Below the pieces are notes generated by a model. That model searched no databases and was not told the DNA's origin. It saw only the letters and a list, made by a program, of their open reading frames with translations. Of a stretch of DNA of 64,000 bases, positions 10,368 through 59,220 are shown in pieces. This DNA comes from Odiellus spinosus (taxonomy: Eukaryota; Arthropoda; Arachnida; Opiliones; Phalangiidae), in contig OY987230.1 of assembly GCA_963920705.1 (NCBI GenBank), positions 8,813,185 to 8,877,184 of the forward strand, in the 5' to 3' direction. Position 1 is the stretch's first letter, and each line of letters opens with the position of its first letter. A program made the position numbers and the translations under genes.

Positions 10368-10840
10368 AGCTACGTTCACACTAGAGAAAATAGGTGCGTT
10401 CATACTAGGCCTTCATGGAATCGATTTAAACCGTTTCAAAACGTTTCGCTGGAGTAGCGTGAACTGGAAACTGTCTTTTCTCCGCTTCGGGAACCAGTTT
10501 CATACCGATTCGGTTTCAACAACCAATAGTTGAAGCTACAATAAATCGATTTATAAAGATAATGCTCGAACACGTGACGCTTAAAACGATTTCTGGCGGT
10601 TTGAATATCGGGTTTCATTTTTACGTTTGAAACCGTACATACATACATACAAACATAACCTACGTTCACACTTGACACTTTGGAACCGTTTTCAAACCGG
10701 TTTGAATGTTCAAATCGACTCTTTAAGATATTAACTTTGTTTCTTGATCAAAGATCTACACGGGTGACCCTAAAATTTTATAATTTGACCTTTCCAAAAC
10801 TGTTAAAAACGTTTTCAAAGACTGTAGTGTGAACGTAGCT
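10368..10840. mobile_element. GTTCACAC-family elements, nested
   Basis: The outer ends are AGCTACGTTCACACTAGAGA (10368) and its complement ending at 10840. Inside at about 10393 starts a longer subfamily member (GTGCGTTCATACTAGGCCTT), and at about 10659 a second short-subfamily start. This looks like one inverted-repeat element inserted into another. Target duplications were not resolved. Confidence 0.7.
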
Positions 10841-11481
10841 AATGAAACATAGATACTTACATTCAGACAGATGCTTTTTTTTCCATAATTTGGGAGTTTT
10901 CCAATATGTATTTTCGGGGAATACATATTAGGATGCTCAAGATTACATCTTGTGGGGGGAGGGGCAAGATTTGACGCGTCGCCACTGAATAAATCTTAAA
11001 TATATCGTCTTATTTCAACACGTACAAAATTAGGTTTCCTTCATCTGCATATAAACAAATCATGGGCATAACTGGTAGTATATAGCCTGCCCCAAATTCT
11101 GACAATTGATTTTGAAGCCGAATATGCCTTTAAGGTGCTGCTAACAAGTAAAAGTGGAATAGACTCGATAAAATAATTTCACGACGAATATTTGGTAAGC
11201 TTCAAATAGACGAATCAACAATAATATATATAGATGGCCACGCCCTTCGGTTTTGCCTGGAAGTTTGCCCAAAGATAAAATGTGGATAAGGTTTATCAGA
11301 GTTCAATTATTTAACACGCAGTCTCGCAGACACCTATAAAGATAAAAGCCTGCTCATTCAAACAGAAGGGAATATTCGAGGGAAGATTTCAACGGCTATA
11401 TTTTTCTCCATTAAATTTAAAATTCTGTATCAACCATGCCTTAATCTTACTCATTTTGCTCACCGTTGTGGGGATTTAAAA
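10841..11481. other. Gene-free stretch
   Basis: A GGGGGGAGGGG tract lies near 10954. I see no gene or repeat in the remainder. Confidence 0.4.
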
Positions 11482-11654
11482 AGCTACGTTCACACTGGAC
11501 ACTTTGAAACCATTTTCACACCGTTTCGAAATTTCAAATCGTCTTTCCAAGATATTAATTTTATTTCTTGATCAAAGATCTACACGGGTGACCCCAAAAA
11601 AAATTAATTTGACCTTTCCAAAACGGTTTAAAACGGTTTTGTGTGAACGCGGCT
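11482..11654. mobile_element. GTTCACAC-family MITE, short subfamily
   Basis: It starts AGCTACGTTCACACTGGACA and ends TGTGAACGCGGCT. The interior shares CTTGATCAAAGATCTACACG with the copy at 10659-10840. Confidence 0.8.
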
Positions 11655-12165
11655 ATAGAGTAATAAACTGTTGCCTCTATAATAAGCGCTCGACCAGAAT
11701 GGTGACGTAGTATTGCGTGTAATTTTTATTTTAAAATATTTCTAAGATAACCCCATTGTAAAATATATTTTTTACTGTTGCGTAAGTGTTTTCATATGCA
11801 TATATAGCGACGGTGCTTAATTTTTGCATTTTAAAGTCGGTTTATTGGGCTCTTATCGCTTTGTTTTTGTTCCTGTATTATAACTTTATTTTCGTTTATA
11901 CAATGTCTTCAAACTTATAGGAAACCATACTTTTCTAATCTCATGATGAACACCCCCTCTCTCGTTTCTAGAAAAACATTATTTTGACTACCCCAAACTT
12001 TATCACCTACTTAATCAGCAACATCTGTAAGTTATCAAGGGCCACCCTTGAGACACTTGGTGATGGTGCTGTTAAGATTTGTGGGTAGGTCAGCGGTTTT
12101 TAAAACATCTTTCACTAAACCTAATCTATCCAAAACACCATTGTGAAAAAGCGGAGTTTTACAAA

Positions 12166-12407
12166 AGCCGCGTTCATACTAGGCCTTGGAATTGATTTAA
12201 ACCGTATCAAAACGTTTCGTTTTAGCCGTGAGAACTGGAAGCAGCCTTTTCTCGAATCGGTTTGATTCGATTACTTGATTCGTTTCAACAACCGATAGAT
12301 GAAGCTACAATAAGTCGATTTGTAAAGATAATGCGTAAACACGATTCCTGGTGATTTGAATATCTGTTTGATTTTACCGTTTCAAATGCTATAGTGTAAC
12401 CGTAGCT
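12166..12407. mobile_element. GTTCACAC-family MITE, long subfamily
   Basis: It starts AGCCGCGTTCATACTAGGCC and ends GTGTAACCGTAGCT. The interior shares the GATAGATGAAGCTACAATAA block with other long copies. Confidence 0.8.
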
Positions 12408-12567
12408 AAACTCTTTTTTTTTTTACCTACTTACCACTGGGAACATTTGATTGTCTTTGTAATCTCAATTTTAGTTGCTTCCAGATTCGCGGCTAGAAAT
12501 CATTAGTGGTACAAATCTCCACGTTTTATTCAGTTTTTAACCAACCGAAAAGGTTTAAGCGATTCAA

Positions 12568-12847
12568 AGCTTCATTCACACTATAGCGTATCCCAACAAT
12601 CGATAAAATGAAACCGATATTTAAATCGATCGTAATTTTTTGAAGGCTTCATCTGTTCACGTCGTATCATCTTCATAAATCGATTTATTATAGTTTCATT
12701 TGTAGCTTGTTGAAGCCGAATCGTTTTGAAATTGGTTAATTCCCTAAGCAGTTTCGACAAAATCGACTCAATAAAAACGGTTACCCGTTCGCACGACTCA
12801 AGCGAAACATTTTGAATCAACTTTAAAGGCGTAGTATGAACGCGGCT
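12568..12847. mobile_element. GTTCACAC-family MITE, long subfamily, inverted
   Basis: It starts AGCTTCATTCACACTATAGC and ends TATGAACGCGGCT, reversed relative to the copy at 12166-12407. The pair lies 160 bp apart and could pair as a long hairpin. Confidence 0.8.
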
Positions 12848-13619
12848 CGAGCGATTATTCCAGTCTAAATTTTGTTTGGAATGTTTTCTCGAATGTCTCA
12901 CGCTGCTCGCTCGTTTAATTAATTAAACGCAAATTAGGTATTAATGCAAATTAGTCTAAAAACCGTCGAGTCTCATCAACAATCATTATAGTTACTGAGA
13001 GGGCGGAACGATCGACTTACAAAAAGGAAAAAAAAATCTCTTTGAAAAAAAAAAATCAAACCAAAAAAAAAGAGACAAAACAATGAGTGAAATGAGAGAA
13101 GCGGATGTAATCATCGCTTTAAACCACCTTCCATGTTCCATTCCGGTTAAAATTTGCAATTTGCAGCGCGATAAACCCTATAGGGATGCTCTTTATTTGA
13201 TTGACGTTACTCATACCAGATTGGGGTATAGTTTTGCACCTGTTGCAAATTCTTCCACAAATTCCCTCCCATCTTCTTTCTTCAATCCCGCACGTCTCTA
13301 CTTTAAATGATAATGGCATTTTTCAACGTAAAACTATACTGAAACCGAGGGTAGTTACCGTATATTGTACACAGCCTTCTCAAAAAATACTATGTCTATA
13401 GCCTCTATTTTCAATCAACTCTAGCCCTGAAACATTTGGTTCCACAAGAATTCGCTAAAAACCGATGTCGGAATTTCTTTTTTATTATTTCATGATGAAA
13501 ATGCGGTAGAAACGAAGACTGAAATCGTTTATTCCAAATATATACTTCTTAGAAAACGTAAAGATGCCTGCCTTTAGTTTCTGATAACATCTCGTCCTGA
13601 AAAACTTCCCGTTTTTAGA

Positions 13620-14472
13620 TCGCGACTACGAAACAAAATGGGAGGGGGTTGGGGAGCGTTCGTTCCAAATTAACCTTTACTAAAGCGTACTTCCCCCGTT
13701 TTAACGGCGGTAGTCTTTCCTTCTTGAAATTATTGGGGAAATAAAAAAGTAAAAAAGGCGGGAATTGATGGGTTGCGCTCGTTGTCATGGCGACTCTTTC
13801 TCTCTCTCTCTTGCCTAGGCTTTTATCAGAAGCTACTGCCGCCTTCTCCGTAATTCGCTTTCTCCCGGCTCGCGCAGGCGCGCTTCCGTTTGGCGCGTGT
13901 GTCGGGGCTTACCTTTAGCGTTCTCTAAATTCTCTATCGCTTCTCTAGCTCCGGGTTTCGGGCTCCATTCCCGTTTCTACACAACCGAAACGATCCTAAA
14001 ACCGAGAGCTTGGTAGAAAATAGATGAAGAGACATCCCCGCCCCTTTTCCGACCACGGAACAGACGAAAATTTCGAGTTATCTTGAATCCCCAATTTCAA
14101 TTTTACGGGTATACTCGTAGAATCGAGAGATCTTTGCTTTCTTTTTTTACTCCGATCGGGTGATTCGTAGTTGTTTTAGGGCGGAAGTCGGTCGTATTTA
14201 CATTCTCGTCATCGACTGTTTTCGCGCGGTCTAAGTTCCCGCGTAGCGTCAAGCGCTTCCCCTCTCTGTCCTCTAGTTGTGAAGGAAAATTGACTTCGTA
14301 CGTCTTTTTGGCCCGGGTGATCCTTTGCCGTCCCTGTTTTTTGACGCGCGGGGTTATAAGGCTACGTACGGGGTACGAAAATGGACTTTTAGGTTTTAAA
14401 CACCCAACCGGCATCCTGGGTTTGGTCACGAAGCGAACGTCGGAAGTGCAGCTCGATTCCGGCGGAGTCATC
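13620..14472 (+). promoter_or_regulatory. GC-rich promoter and 5' UTR block of the KCNH gene (inferred)
   Basis: Base composition shifts from AT-rich flanks to a CpG-rich block (for example GCGCAGGCGCGC near 13874) ending at the first coding exon. It includes a CT-rich tract (13795-13812). No TATA box is obvious close to the exon. Inferred from composition and position only. Confidence 0.4.
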
Positions 14473-42662
<28,190 letters not shown>

Positions 42663-42761
42663 ATAAAATTGAAGAAAAAAAAACAATTGGTGGTCTTTTT
42701 CAACTATTTGGCAACGACAATTTGAGAAAACAAAATACCAAAGGTAAGAGATACTCGACGC

Positions 42762-42792
<31 letters not shown>

Positions 42793-45700
42793 ACAGGAAC
42801 TCCTCCCCTCCTCCCCCGTCTTTCTAAAAAAATGAAGAAAATTAACAAAAAACAATTATATAAGATAAAAATAATATGAAAACTATAATAGTTTGCTGGC
42901 TCTGCAATTTATTTTTATACTGGCTGCGTGAATGGGTTTTTGCATAATTTCTTCCTGAGGAAAACGAGTATAAAAATTAAATAATCTTGAAAAAAAATAT
43001 CTTTTTCGCTTTTACGTGAAACAAAAAGGTTCTAGAAAACAATATTTAAAAATAAACGATATACTTAAATCTACGAAATTTCAAATTAATAAATACGCTT
43101 TTTTAAACAACAACAAAAAGGTCAAAATATTCACGCAAAATATTTGGGAGTGCGCTTAGTTATCACGCGAAAAGTTACGCGCTAAATTCTACACGCGCTT
43201 GTAATTAAATATTTGAAATATATATCCTAAATATATATATATTTGCTCCCATTCTTTCACTCGGGGGGAAAGAAATTTTTACCTAAACTTGTAAATACCC
43301 TTAATTTCAAAGTTTTCAATTAATTTAAACAAATTAAATTGAAATTAATATCGGAGTTACGAGGAAAGCTAGAATTATTCTTTCTTAGATTACATTCGTT
43401 TAATTATCAAGTCAAGATTATTTACGGTATTTATATAAATAATAAGAATTAAATGAGTTTAAATTGAAATTAAGGCGTGATATTGCGTAATTTGAATATT
43501 AAGTATTACAATTAATAAGTATAAAATACATTTAAAATGAAATGCCCCTTTTTAACTTTTAAACAAGGTGCTAACTCAAATTTATATTTTAAATTTGAAA
43601 AGAAGAAGAAAAAAATATTAAAATATTGCTAAATGCACATTTTAATGCCTAGTAGGTTGTCCCATAACATTTTAATTTTATTCGATTTTAATTAACTTTA
43701 ATTAAAATATAATTTAGATAAATCGAGAATTTATGGTAAAAATTATTTTAATGGATTAATTTAGGTTTTAAATTAATTATTTAGCTCAACTTTTTTCTAG
43801 TCATTCGTGGGAGATATTTCAATCCCACCATTATTTATTTATAGTTAATTTTATTAATTTAATAGTTTATATTTAAATTTTTAGTATTTTATAGTTTTAT
43901 ATAAATCAAATTGCAATCTTAATAATTAATTAAAATTATTTAAATCCCAAAAGCTGCCCTTATAAAGAATCATTATCTCTGAGTGGCCCGTTAATAATTT
44001 AATTTTAATTTTAAATTAATCGTAATTTTAAATTAAAACTGTAGTTTTTGTTGCTTTTTTAATCTCAGGGATATGCTAATTTACATATATGACAAAAAAC
44101 TAATGCCCACAACGTTTTCAAAGAACTCATAAACAACGCACCGTTTTTAAGTCTGTGATAAATTTAGTTTTAACAAAATAAAAGTTAATTAAATTAAAAA
44201 ATAAATTAAGGTTTGAGCTGAGAAAAATTAAAAAAAAAAAAAATTAAAAAATCCCTGCCCCACATAAATCACGTGATTGTCTATAAAATAAGGTGATTGG
44301 TCAAAAAATATATTGTCGAGAATCGAATGTTTCTAAAAACCGGTGATTTTTAAAGACAATTACGACAAATTAAAAGTTATTGTAAGTTTTAAAGCGCGCT
44401 TGCTTTAGGCTCAAAAACGAAAATTGTTAAAAACTAATATTTAATTTTTACCTCCTTGTTAAGTTTAATATTTTATCAATCCCATTTAATTTATTAAAAC
44501 AGAGGGAAATCTCTAAAACCAAAAAAAAAAAAAAAGAAGCTAGTACGATAGTTAAATTCGTAATAATTAGATTAAGGTGATAATAGTTTCTGTACGCGCT
44601 AAACTTCGATGTTTTTCGAAATATTTAAACGGTCACTAAGCCTAATTACTGAGGTGATGAAGGTCATAATGGATGAAGCAGACACTTTTATATCATAATA
44701 ATAAATAAAAAACGCGCGATTTTTCCGCGCGAATATTTATGCTCGTAAACGTCACGTGTACGGAAATTCGTTAAGCCTTTTTCGAAAATACAAAATAGTT
44801 GTTTTAAAACAAAAACATTTTAAAACAAAAAAATATATATATGAATACAAATCTGGTATAAACCTGGAGCCCCGTTGAAAGTTTATAATAATCGGAAAAC
44901 GATTTGACAAAAGTAGGTAGTAAATCGATAGTATTACAAATAAAAAAAAAAAAAAACACGAATTAGGAAGAGAGGTATAAAGCTTTGTGCAAAGGCTTAA
45001 CGCTTATATAATAATATATCGAGAAATTAAAATTCCAAAAAAAAAAACAAGAAATATATATATATATCGTTCGCACATTTAAAAACCGTACGTTCGTAGT
45101 GTTTTAAACAATATTTTCGGCTTTTCCCAGAGTGTAAAGCTTTATGCAAGAAAATAAAAATATTGTTTAATGACATTCGGGCAAGAAGAAATCAGATTTA
45201 AAAATAGAAGGAAAGAAATTACAAAGGCCATTTTATTATCTACCAGCCACTAATATTGTCGTATTTTCAAATTTTCAAACTTCCTTCTCGTTTAAAGATA
45301 AACGCTTAAGGTCAATAAGATTTAATCTAGGGGGCCCTTTGTCAAAGTTGGCCTAGACTAGGCCGATTGAAGCGCAAACCATAACCACGCTCTCATACCA
45401 TGTTAGGTGAAATAATTATTTTATGCAACCTAACTACTTTAACTTTAATAACTTGTTATAGGAAATGAAACGTAATTAACATATAATAGTAAATAACAAA
45501 CAGATTAGAAATTGATAAATATTTTTACACATTCACTATACCAGACTATTAAATGAACCGTAATGAGAAGCGACTAGTTGGAGCGTGAATTCAGAAGAAA
45601 GAATATATACGTATATTATTTATTTTAAATCTATTTAAATCATCTAGTTTCATTCGGCACACTCTTAATGACGTCACTATAAAGTCTTTTTTTAAGTTAG

Positions 45701-47182
45701 GCTTAGCGACTATGGATGTTTTAACTCATAATAGGCCTAATTTCATTGTCGAAATTGATCATGCCCTGTTATAGTGGTAGAGGTCTCTTAATGACATCAT
45801 TAGAAATTGATTGGAATTAATGGTACGCCAATATGACATTTTATTTAACTGATTATAAAATATTTTTTTATTATTTCCTAACATAATTGAGAAAAGGCTA
45901 CCCAAGTTTTTAAGGTTTAGACCATGAAGTATCAGTCTCCTTAATCTTTAATTAAAATAATTTAAAAGACTAAAAAAAGGTCTATTCTAGCACTTGGTTG
46001 ACTAATTTTAAATTTTCACATCCATTCTGAAACTTCATTCAAGTTCTACCCGTTTATTTAGTTTAATCAAACATGGCTGTTATATCTTTTCTTTATTTTT
46101 AAATAGATTTCATCTTGACTTAGGTAAAAAAAATTAAGTAAATCTACGACAGATGTAAAAAATAAATATTAAAAAAAAATTATTACAAAAAAAAACATTT
46201 GTTTCAATCCTGAACGAAGCTCATTACTATGAAAATCGGTTTTTTAATTATTAATTAATTATGTATAAAGCAATACAATGCCTTCTTCGCTTTCTACTAT
46301 CTATTTTTATTTATGTAAAAAACAAAACAAATACATATAAATAATGAAAAATAGACCATAAAAGTGTTGAGAACAAAGTTATGCAGTTTTTTCCAGTCGC
46401 AGTGTACAGTTTAGCAGACAATTTTTAATTACGGAGAAAATAAATTAAAAACAAAAGAAAAAACTTCTTACACAGTCATAATGAGATTATTAACAAAAAA
46501 ATAAAACAGTTACTGTCACTGTCCATAATTCTACCTAGCACTCTACAAAAAATTAAATTTATAAAAAAAATTGACGAGTTTATTGGAGTAAAAAGAAATA
46601 TTAATCTACAATGAAAGCTCATGTATTTCGCTCATTTAATCGCTTCACCAATAATTAAAAATGAAATTAACGTAGATTGAATTAATAAAAATTATATTAT
46701 AAACACCATATAGTTGCGAAAAGAAAACGAAAGTAAAAAAAAAAAAATCTACAATTCTTTTTTAATTTTTCGAAATATTAATAACTTGGGTTTCTACAAC
46801 CATATGAATATATCACTGAATTAAAAGTAAGCTCAAAGTTAATTTAGTGACCTTGATCTTAGATTACTCCTATTGGATGAAAGTAACCACACCCATTGAT
46901 TTTGGTAAATTTTTGTCGTCTGCTTCTAATAGGCTTAGCAACCTGTTCAGCAATGGGAGCAAAGTTATGGTTATATTTTTAATTTTCTACCGAGCCGAGG
47001 CTTATGGTTTCGCCCACCTTTTTGATATTTTAATTAGGAAAAACGTTACACTTACTAGCTAAAATTACTTTTAAGAGTATAGTTATACGTATTATCATAA
47101 GTTTATTTGTGACCATTTTGTATTTTAAAAGTTTTTAACACTTCGCAAAGTCAACATGATTTTTAGTCTCAGAAAAACTTAC
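42663..47182 (+). other. Probable long 3' UTR of KCNH, then intergenic DNA
   Basis: Very AT-rich, with an A29 run near 42762 and many AATAAA and ATATATAT strings. No transposon copies were recognised and there are no convincing exons on either strand. Where the transcript ends cannot be fixed from sequence. Confidence 0.4.
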
Positions 47183-47217
47183 CTGGGGAATGGCTATAGG
47201 GGGTGGCGCCACCATCG
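47183..47217 (-). other. Candidate 35-bp microexon, orphan
   Basis: On the minus strand a strong acceptor (TTCTTTTTTCCACCCGCAG) precedes 35 bases that end CCCCAG|GTAAGT, a consensus donor. Two frames are open: one reads DGGATPYSHSP, the other MVAPPPIAIPQ. The stretch is GC-rich in AT-rich surroundings. No gene is assigned. Confidence 0.35.
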
Positions 47218-48271
47218 CTGCGGGTGGAAAAAAGAAATGAGTGGTAATCGTTGGGTTTCATTAACCTAAAATTTAACCAACAACTATAGTTCTAAGAGTC
47301 GCTGGCTCCAAAATATTCTTTTCTGTTGTTCTGAATGGATGATTTCGCTTTGAAGATAGAAAGGTACCACCCATCCAGGAACAAAAAGTGATTGAACCCT
47401 AATGATACTGTGATATATTCATGTTAGCTTAAATAAATTCACGCTACAAGTTATCATTGTAAATTGAGTAATTTAATTACTTTTCTTACAAAAAAAAAAA
47501 AAGGTAATCGGTTTTAAATCTTTTAATGAAATAATTTCACAAAATTATATTCAAATCTTCTATAATCGTAAAATTTAACGAAAAGTAAAAAGTCCATTAA
47601 AGCATAGCCTATTTTTTTCTTTCGAAAATCATAAAATTCGAATAAATTGGTCGCCTATTAAAAAAATATTTTATAAAATAAAAAAGAATTGTAGCATTAA
47701 TTGAAAAAAATATATATATTAAAAATTAACCACTGCACTATTCATAAAAAAAATGACTGAAAAAAATATTTTTCAGTTAATTCTTTCTGCGTGAGGTTTA
47801 AACTTCTTAAAACTCATTATAACGAAAACAATTAACCTTAAAAAAAGCGCATTTTAGCCGCTTGTCTGTATAACCTCTTTCAACTCTACTTAAAAAAAAA
47901 CCAAATTTTGCTGGCTTGAGTCAGTTATATCAATAGTTACGTGTAAATAAGTTGTTTCCACTGATGACAAAAAAAACTCCATTTTTATATATGAATTGTT
48001 ACATATTTTACAAAGGAATAACTTGTTTATATTGGGACAGGGCCGTGTATAGCACCTAGTGTGTAGCCTCACCAAAAAAAAACAAAAAAAAACCAAAAAG
48101 ATTTAACAAAAAAAAAAAAAAAAAGAGAAACAAACAGCTCCGTAGCCGAAGTAATAAAAATTTTCTTGCTCTTGAGTTTAGGGAACTTTTTTTTATCAAA
48201 ATTCATTAATTTATTAGTGAAATTTAGAGACCTAGAACCAGAAGTAAATAATAGGAAGTATGTATCCTAAC

Positions 48272-48428
48272 CTTTTTGGGGAGATGTCACTTTTGCGACA
48301 GCGGATGAATACACGAAAAATAGCGCGCCAGGCTTTGACAGTAGAGTAAAGACGGCGTGAAACGGCCTGGTGCGTTATTTTATTCAAATTTTGAGGCGCA
48401 AACTCTTTAGGGACAAGGATGTCTCCCA
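48272..48428 (-). other. Candidate orphan exon upstream of the microexon
   Basis: Minus strand: TTTAACTAG| acceptor-like end, 157 bases open in the frame GDILVPKEFAPQNLNKITHQ onward, then AAAAAG|GTTAGG. Its phase fits the DGGATPYSHSP frame of the microexon. No domain is recognised and the splice sites are mediocre. Confidence 0.15.
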
Positions 48429-48811
48429 CTAGTTAAAGAGACTAACTGCGGTTTTGAAAGCCTCTATTATTCGCCTTCTTTTCTTGCTTAGTAACCGACG
48501 TTGACCATAACAAATTGTACACTTAAAGCTAGACTGTGTGCATAAGTGAAGAGCATTTTAAAGGGGCAAATTTCAGAGCAGATAGATACTTCCATCTATT
48601 TACTTCTGCTAGAACCGATTGAGATAAAGGGACACAAGGCGGCTGTACCAGTGTGAAAAACGTCACGCATGATGATGTGGGAAGCTACATAATGCCTGTA
48701 GTGGCCAAAAAGAGAAACCAAAGAAGTAACCTCAATCAAGTTCCCATTGACGTTTTTCAGTGTTAAATTTTTACGTCATCATGGCTTTCTGCGGATGGGC
48801 TTGTCATTTAC

Positions 48812-48852
48812 CTCTTTTCGCGGGAGGAAATAATTCTCTACACGGCATAAAG
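48812..48852 (-). other. Candidate orphan small exon
   Basis: Minus strand: CACCTTTTCTAG| then 41 bases then AAAGAG|GTAAAT. The frame FMPCRELFPPAKR would join in phase to the MVAPPPIAIPQ frame of the microexon. It may be chance. Confidence 0.15.
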
Positions 48853-49405
48853 CTAGAAAAGGTGAGAAACGTCACGAAAGTCACCTTTACCCCATTGGTT
48901 GAGAGGTAATGGCGACCCCCAGTTGAGAATATTTGGCAAAAATTCCTATAAGAGACCTTTGATCATGAGGCTTTTTTAAGGGGCAGTTATGTACAGAGAA
49001 AGCTACAGTTTTTTGGGGCAAAACGAAGAATATGACGTCAAACGCAATGTTATATAAATAATAAAAAAAAAAAAAAAAATTAAAGGGTACCCCTTAAGAT
49101 TTTTCAAAAAAAAAAAAAAATTGTGTCCTCAATAAGAAACTGTGATTGAGTGCCCTCAATACGAAACTGATTGAAAAACTAAGTAGTTGTTAATAGAATT
49201 TATTCCGCAGGAAAAGAGATAATGAAAAACCAGTTTGGCATAGGAGAAATTATTGCAGCAACGAGGGAGAGAATGTCTACTTTAGTGTGGAACCAAAGAG
49301 TATAAACTAAGGTATGCTTTATATATCTTATTTTCGTATTAACTTATGATTTACTTTATTCCATGAGAAAAGAGAAGTGGATAACCAAAATTAGTTACAA
49401 ATACA

Positions 49406-49411
49406 TTTATT
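49406..49411 (-). terminator. Poly(A) signal of SEM1
   Basis: AATAAA on the minus strand, about 45 bases beyond the SEM1 stop codon. Confidence 0.65.
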
Positions 49412-49455
49412 GGAAATCAAATAAACGCAGTAATGAGAAACATGAATTAGTCTTT

Positions 49456-49725
49456 TTACTGCATTTTATTATCTGTTGGTGGTTGGCCATTGACTCTGAA
49501 GCCTTGTTTTTCTAGCTCATTTCTCAACTGCAAGCTGAAATCATCTTCAACGTTGTCATCGTCCCAATTATCTTCCCATACATTAACTTCTTGATCATCT
49601 TCGGCTTTCCCTGTCCAATCTTCAGCGGGAAATTCCTCAAATTCATCATCTTCTTCCAGAAGACCCAAATCAACCTTGTTCTTAGTAGCAGCAGTGTTGG
49701 TAGTAGATCCACTGACGCTTGACAT
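49456..49725 (-). CDS. SEM1: 26S proteasome lid subunit SEM1/DSS1
   Basis: A single uninterrupted frame of 89 residues on the minus strand. The family core is intact: [40 protein letters not shown], then [11 protein letters not shown]1 is a short, acidic, largely disordered protein of the proteasome lid that also partners BRCA2-type recombination factors and mRNA-export complexes (family knowledge). The human protein is 70 residues. Here a Ser/Thr/Ala-rich N-terminal extension ([17 protein letters not shown]) and a longer C-terminus ([12 protein letters not shown]) account for the difference. Vertebrate genes have introns within the coding region; here there is none, so it may be an intron-loss or retrocopy-derived gene. 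The intact frame and a nearby AATAAA argue that it is functional. Confidence 0.95.
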   Translation of the reverse strand: MSSVSGSTTNTAATKNKVDLGLLEEDDEFEEFPAEDWTGKAEDDQEVNVWEDNWDDDNVEDDFSLQLRNELEKQGFRVNGQPPTDNKMQ

Positions 49726-51101
49726 GATGATTACGTATTTTTAACCTCTTTTTCCAACTCTTTAATCTCTTCTATAATTTGAGAAATTAATAGTATAGTA
49801 AATGTAAAGCCTTAAAACAATTCCTTATTCCTTTCTTACTCTTTATCAGGGATCTAACTTTGATGGGATCTTCGAGGAAACAGATGAAGCTGTTACGCTG
49901 TTGTTTGTAAACTTTCTACATCGATCAAGAGTAAGAAAATTAATCAATAGCTCTTTAATACTTCATGATTCTTCAAACTTACAGCAGACGGCTTTAAACT
50001 GGCAAGTTCGGAGTCTAGTACTTTAAGGGTAATTAGCTGAAATACAAAGTTACTTCAAATTCCATGGAATTATTCAATACAATTAAGCCTTTGACAGTGT
50101 GTGTGGAAAGAGGAAACGGGAAACTTTAGAAAAGAAACAGGAAAAGTAGGAAAACCATTTGATATTCCATAAACTTACCCGATTGGCTTTGTCTTCTTTG
50201 TTTATCACCTCCGTGATCACGACAGCTTAAATTCTCAATTTAATATTTTTAATTAACAGAAATAATACGAGAAAGTGTCAAAAGAATTAGCAAAGTCACT
50301 GAAAATATTTTAGCAGACGATAATAACGAGTGTTCTACAGCAGGCTGGGAAATAAGGCGGTTTTACTGGACAAAAGTCCAGTTTAAAAATTAGCTGGGCC
50401 AGTTTAAAAATTAAATGCTTGGGGGTCTACTGGCCACAAGGCCAGTTAATTAATTCCAAAATTTTGCTTTGTTTCTTAGCCTACGTCATAGTGACGTCAT
50501 AGTCCTACGTCATAATGACAGATTGTCGAGCTCTTGAAAATTGTTACTGGCCAATGTCCAGTTTTTTAATAAAACTGCTTGGGCTCTACTGGCCACAAGT
50601 CCAGTTTAAAAATAATCCTTATTTCCAAGCCTGTTCTACAGTATAAAGAAAAGGAGTAGCAGCTCCCCCGCTCTAATAATTAACGATACTACTCCAAAAT
50701 ATTAGAACACTAGAGTTTCTGGTTAGTTGGTAAAATAAGAACCGGAGGTTTTTCGGTATTGGGCATACATAAACCTTAGCTTAACTAAAGAGCAACAAAG
50801 TTTCAACTTTTACTTTATTCGCTATGGTGTCCGATAACCGTTTACTTTGGTTGAGAGAACGGGACAGACCATTGCACTGACCCACTCCCTCCCGTCCTCT
50901 ATTGGTGAATTTTTAGAAACACGGTCGCCATTTTAAAAGTTTCTTTTGACGGCTTTGAGTTTGGCCGCTTTGAAGTTTGACGAATTATTTCTCGGCCTAT
51001 TTAGTTATGGAGAATCGGGGTTAATTAATAATTTGCTGAGTTAAGCTATTTCCTATTACATCTTCTAATAAAATTGGTGATTATCAGATCAGAGTTTCGT
51101 A
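49726..51101. other. Divergent intergenic region between SEM1 and csw
   Basis: About 1.4 kb between two divergent start codons, so it should carry both promoters. It contains a complete hAT-like MITE (50341-50633) and an inverted CCAAT (ATTGG, near 50899) upstream of the phosphatase start. No other element was recognised. Confidence 0.5.
50333..50641. mobile_element. hAT-like MITE, CAGGC family
   Basis: Element 50341-50633 starts CAGGCTGGGAAATAAGG and ends CCTTATTTCCAAGCCTG. Perfect flanking octamers TTCTACAG lie at 50333-50340 and 50634-50641. The interior repeats TACTGGCCACAAG.CCAGTT several times in both directions. The CAGGC end and 8-bp duplication fit hAT. It has no terminal similarity to family 1. 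Confidence 0.95.
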
Positions 51102-58990
<7,889 letters not shown>

Positions 58991-59214
58991 TAGTCTGTTT
59001 CCGTTCTAAAAACTACGTAAATTTAAAGGATTTATCAGGTAAAACCAATTTAATTAATTTCCTCGATCTTTCAAGAGAATCCCTATTTCCTTTATCATTT
59101 CTAAAAAATTCTACAATAAGGTTTGTATTTATTTCTTTGCGTGTTAGGGAACTGCGTTTTTAAATAGCCATGAAATTTCTATCTACACTTGACTACGGAA
59201 AAATTACCCTTAAA

Positions 59215-59220
59215 AATAAA
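59215..59220 (+). terminator. Candidate poly(A) signal of csw
   Basis: AATAAA 225 bases after the stop codon, the first such hexamer in the 3' region. Confidence 0.5.

Noticed and set aside
13083..13310. Open frame upstream of the KCNH promoter block, considered as a PAS exon
   Set aside because: It has none of the PAS/eag motifs and no fitting donor. No PAS exon was found anywhere in the window.
46847..47062. Plus-strand frame between KCNH and SEM1
   Set aside because: AT-rich, with no domain, no splice context and no Kozak-like start.
49524..49712. Second minus-strand frame overlapping SEM1
   Set aside because: A shifted-frame shadow of the conserved SEM1 frame.
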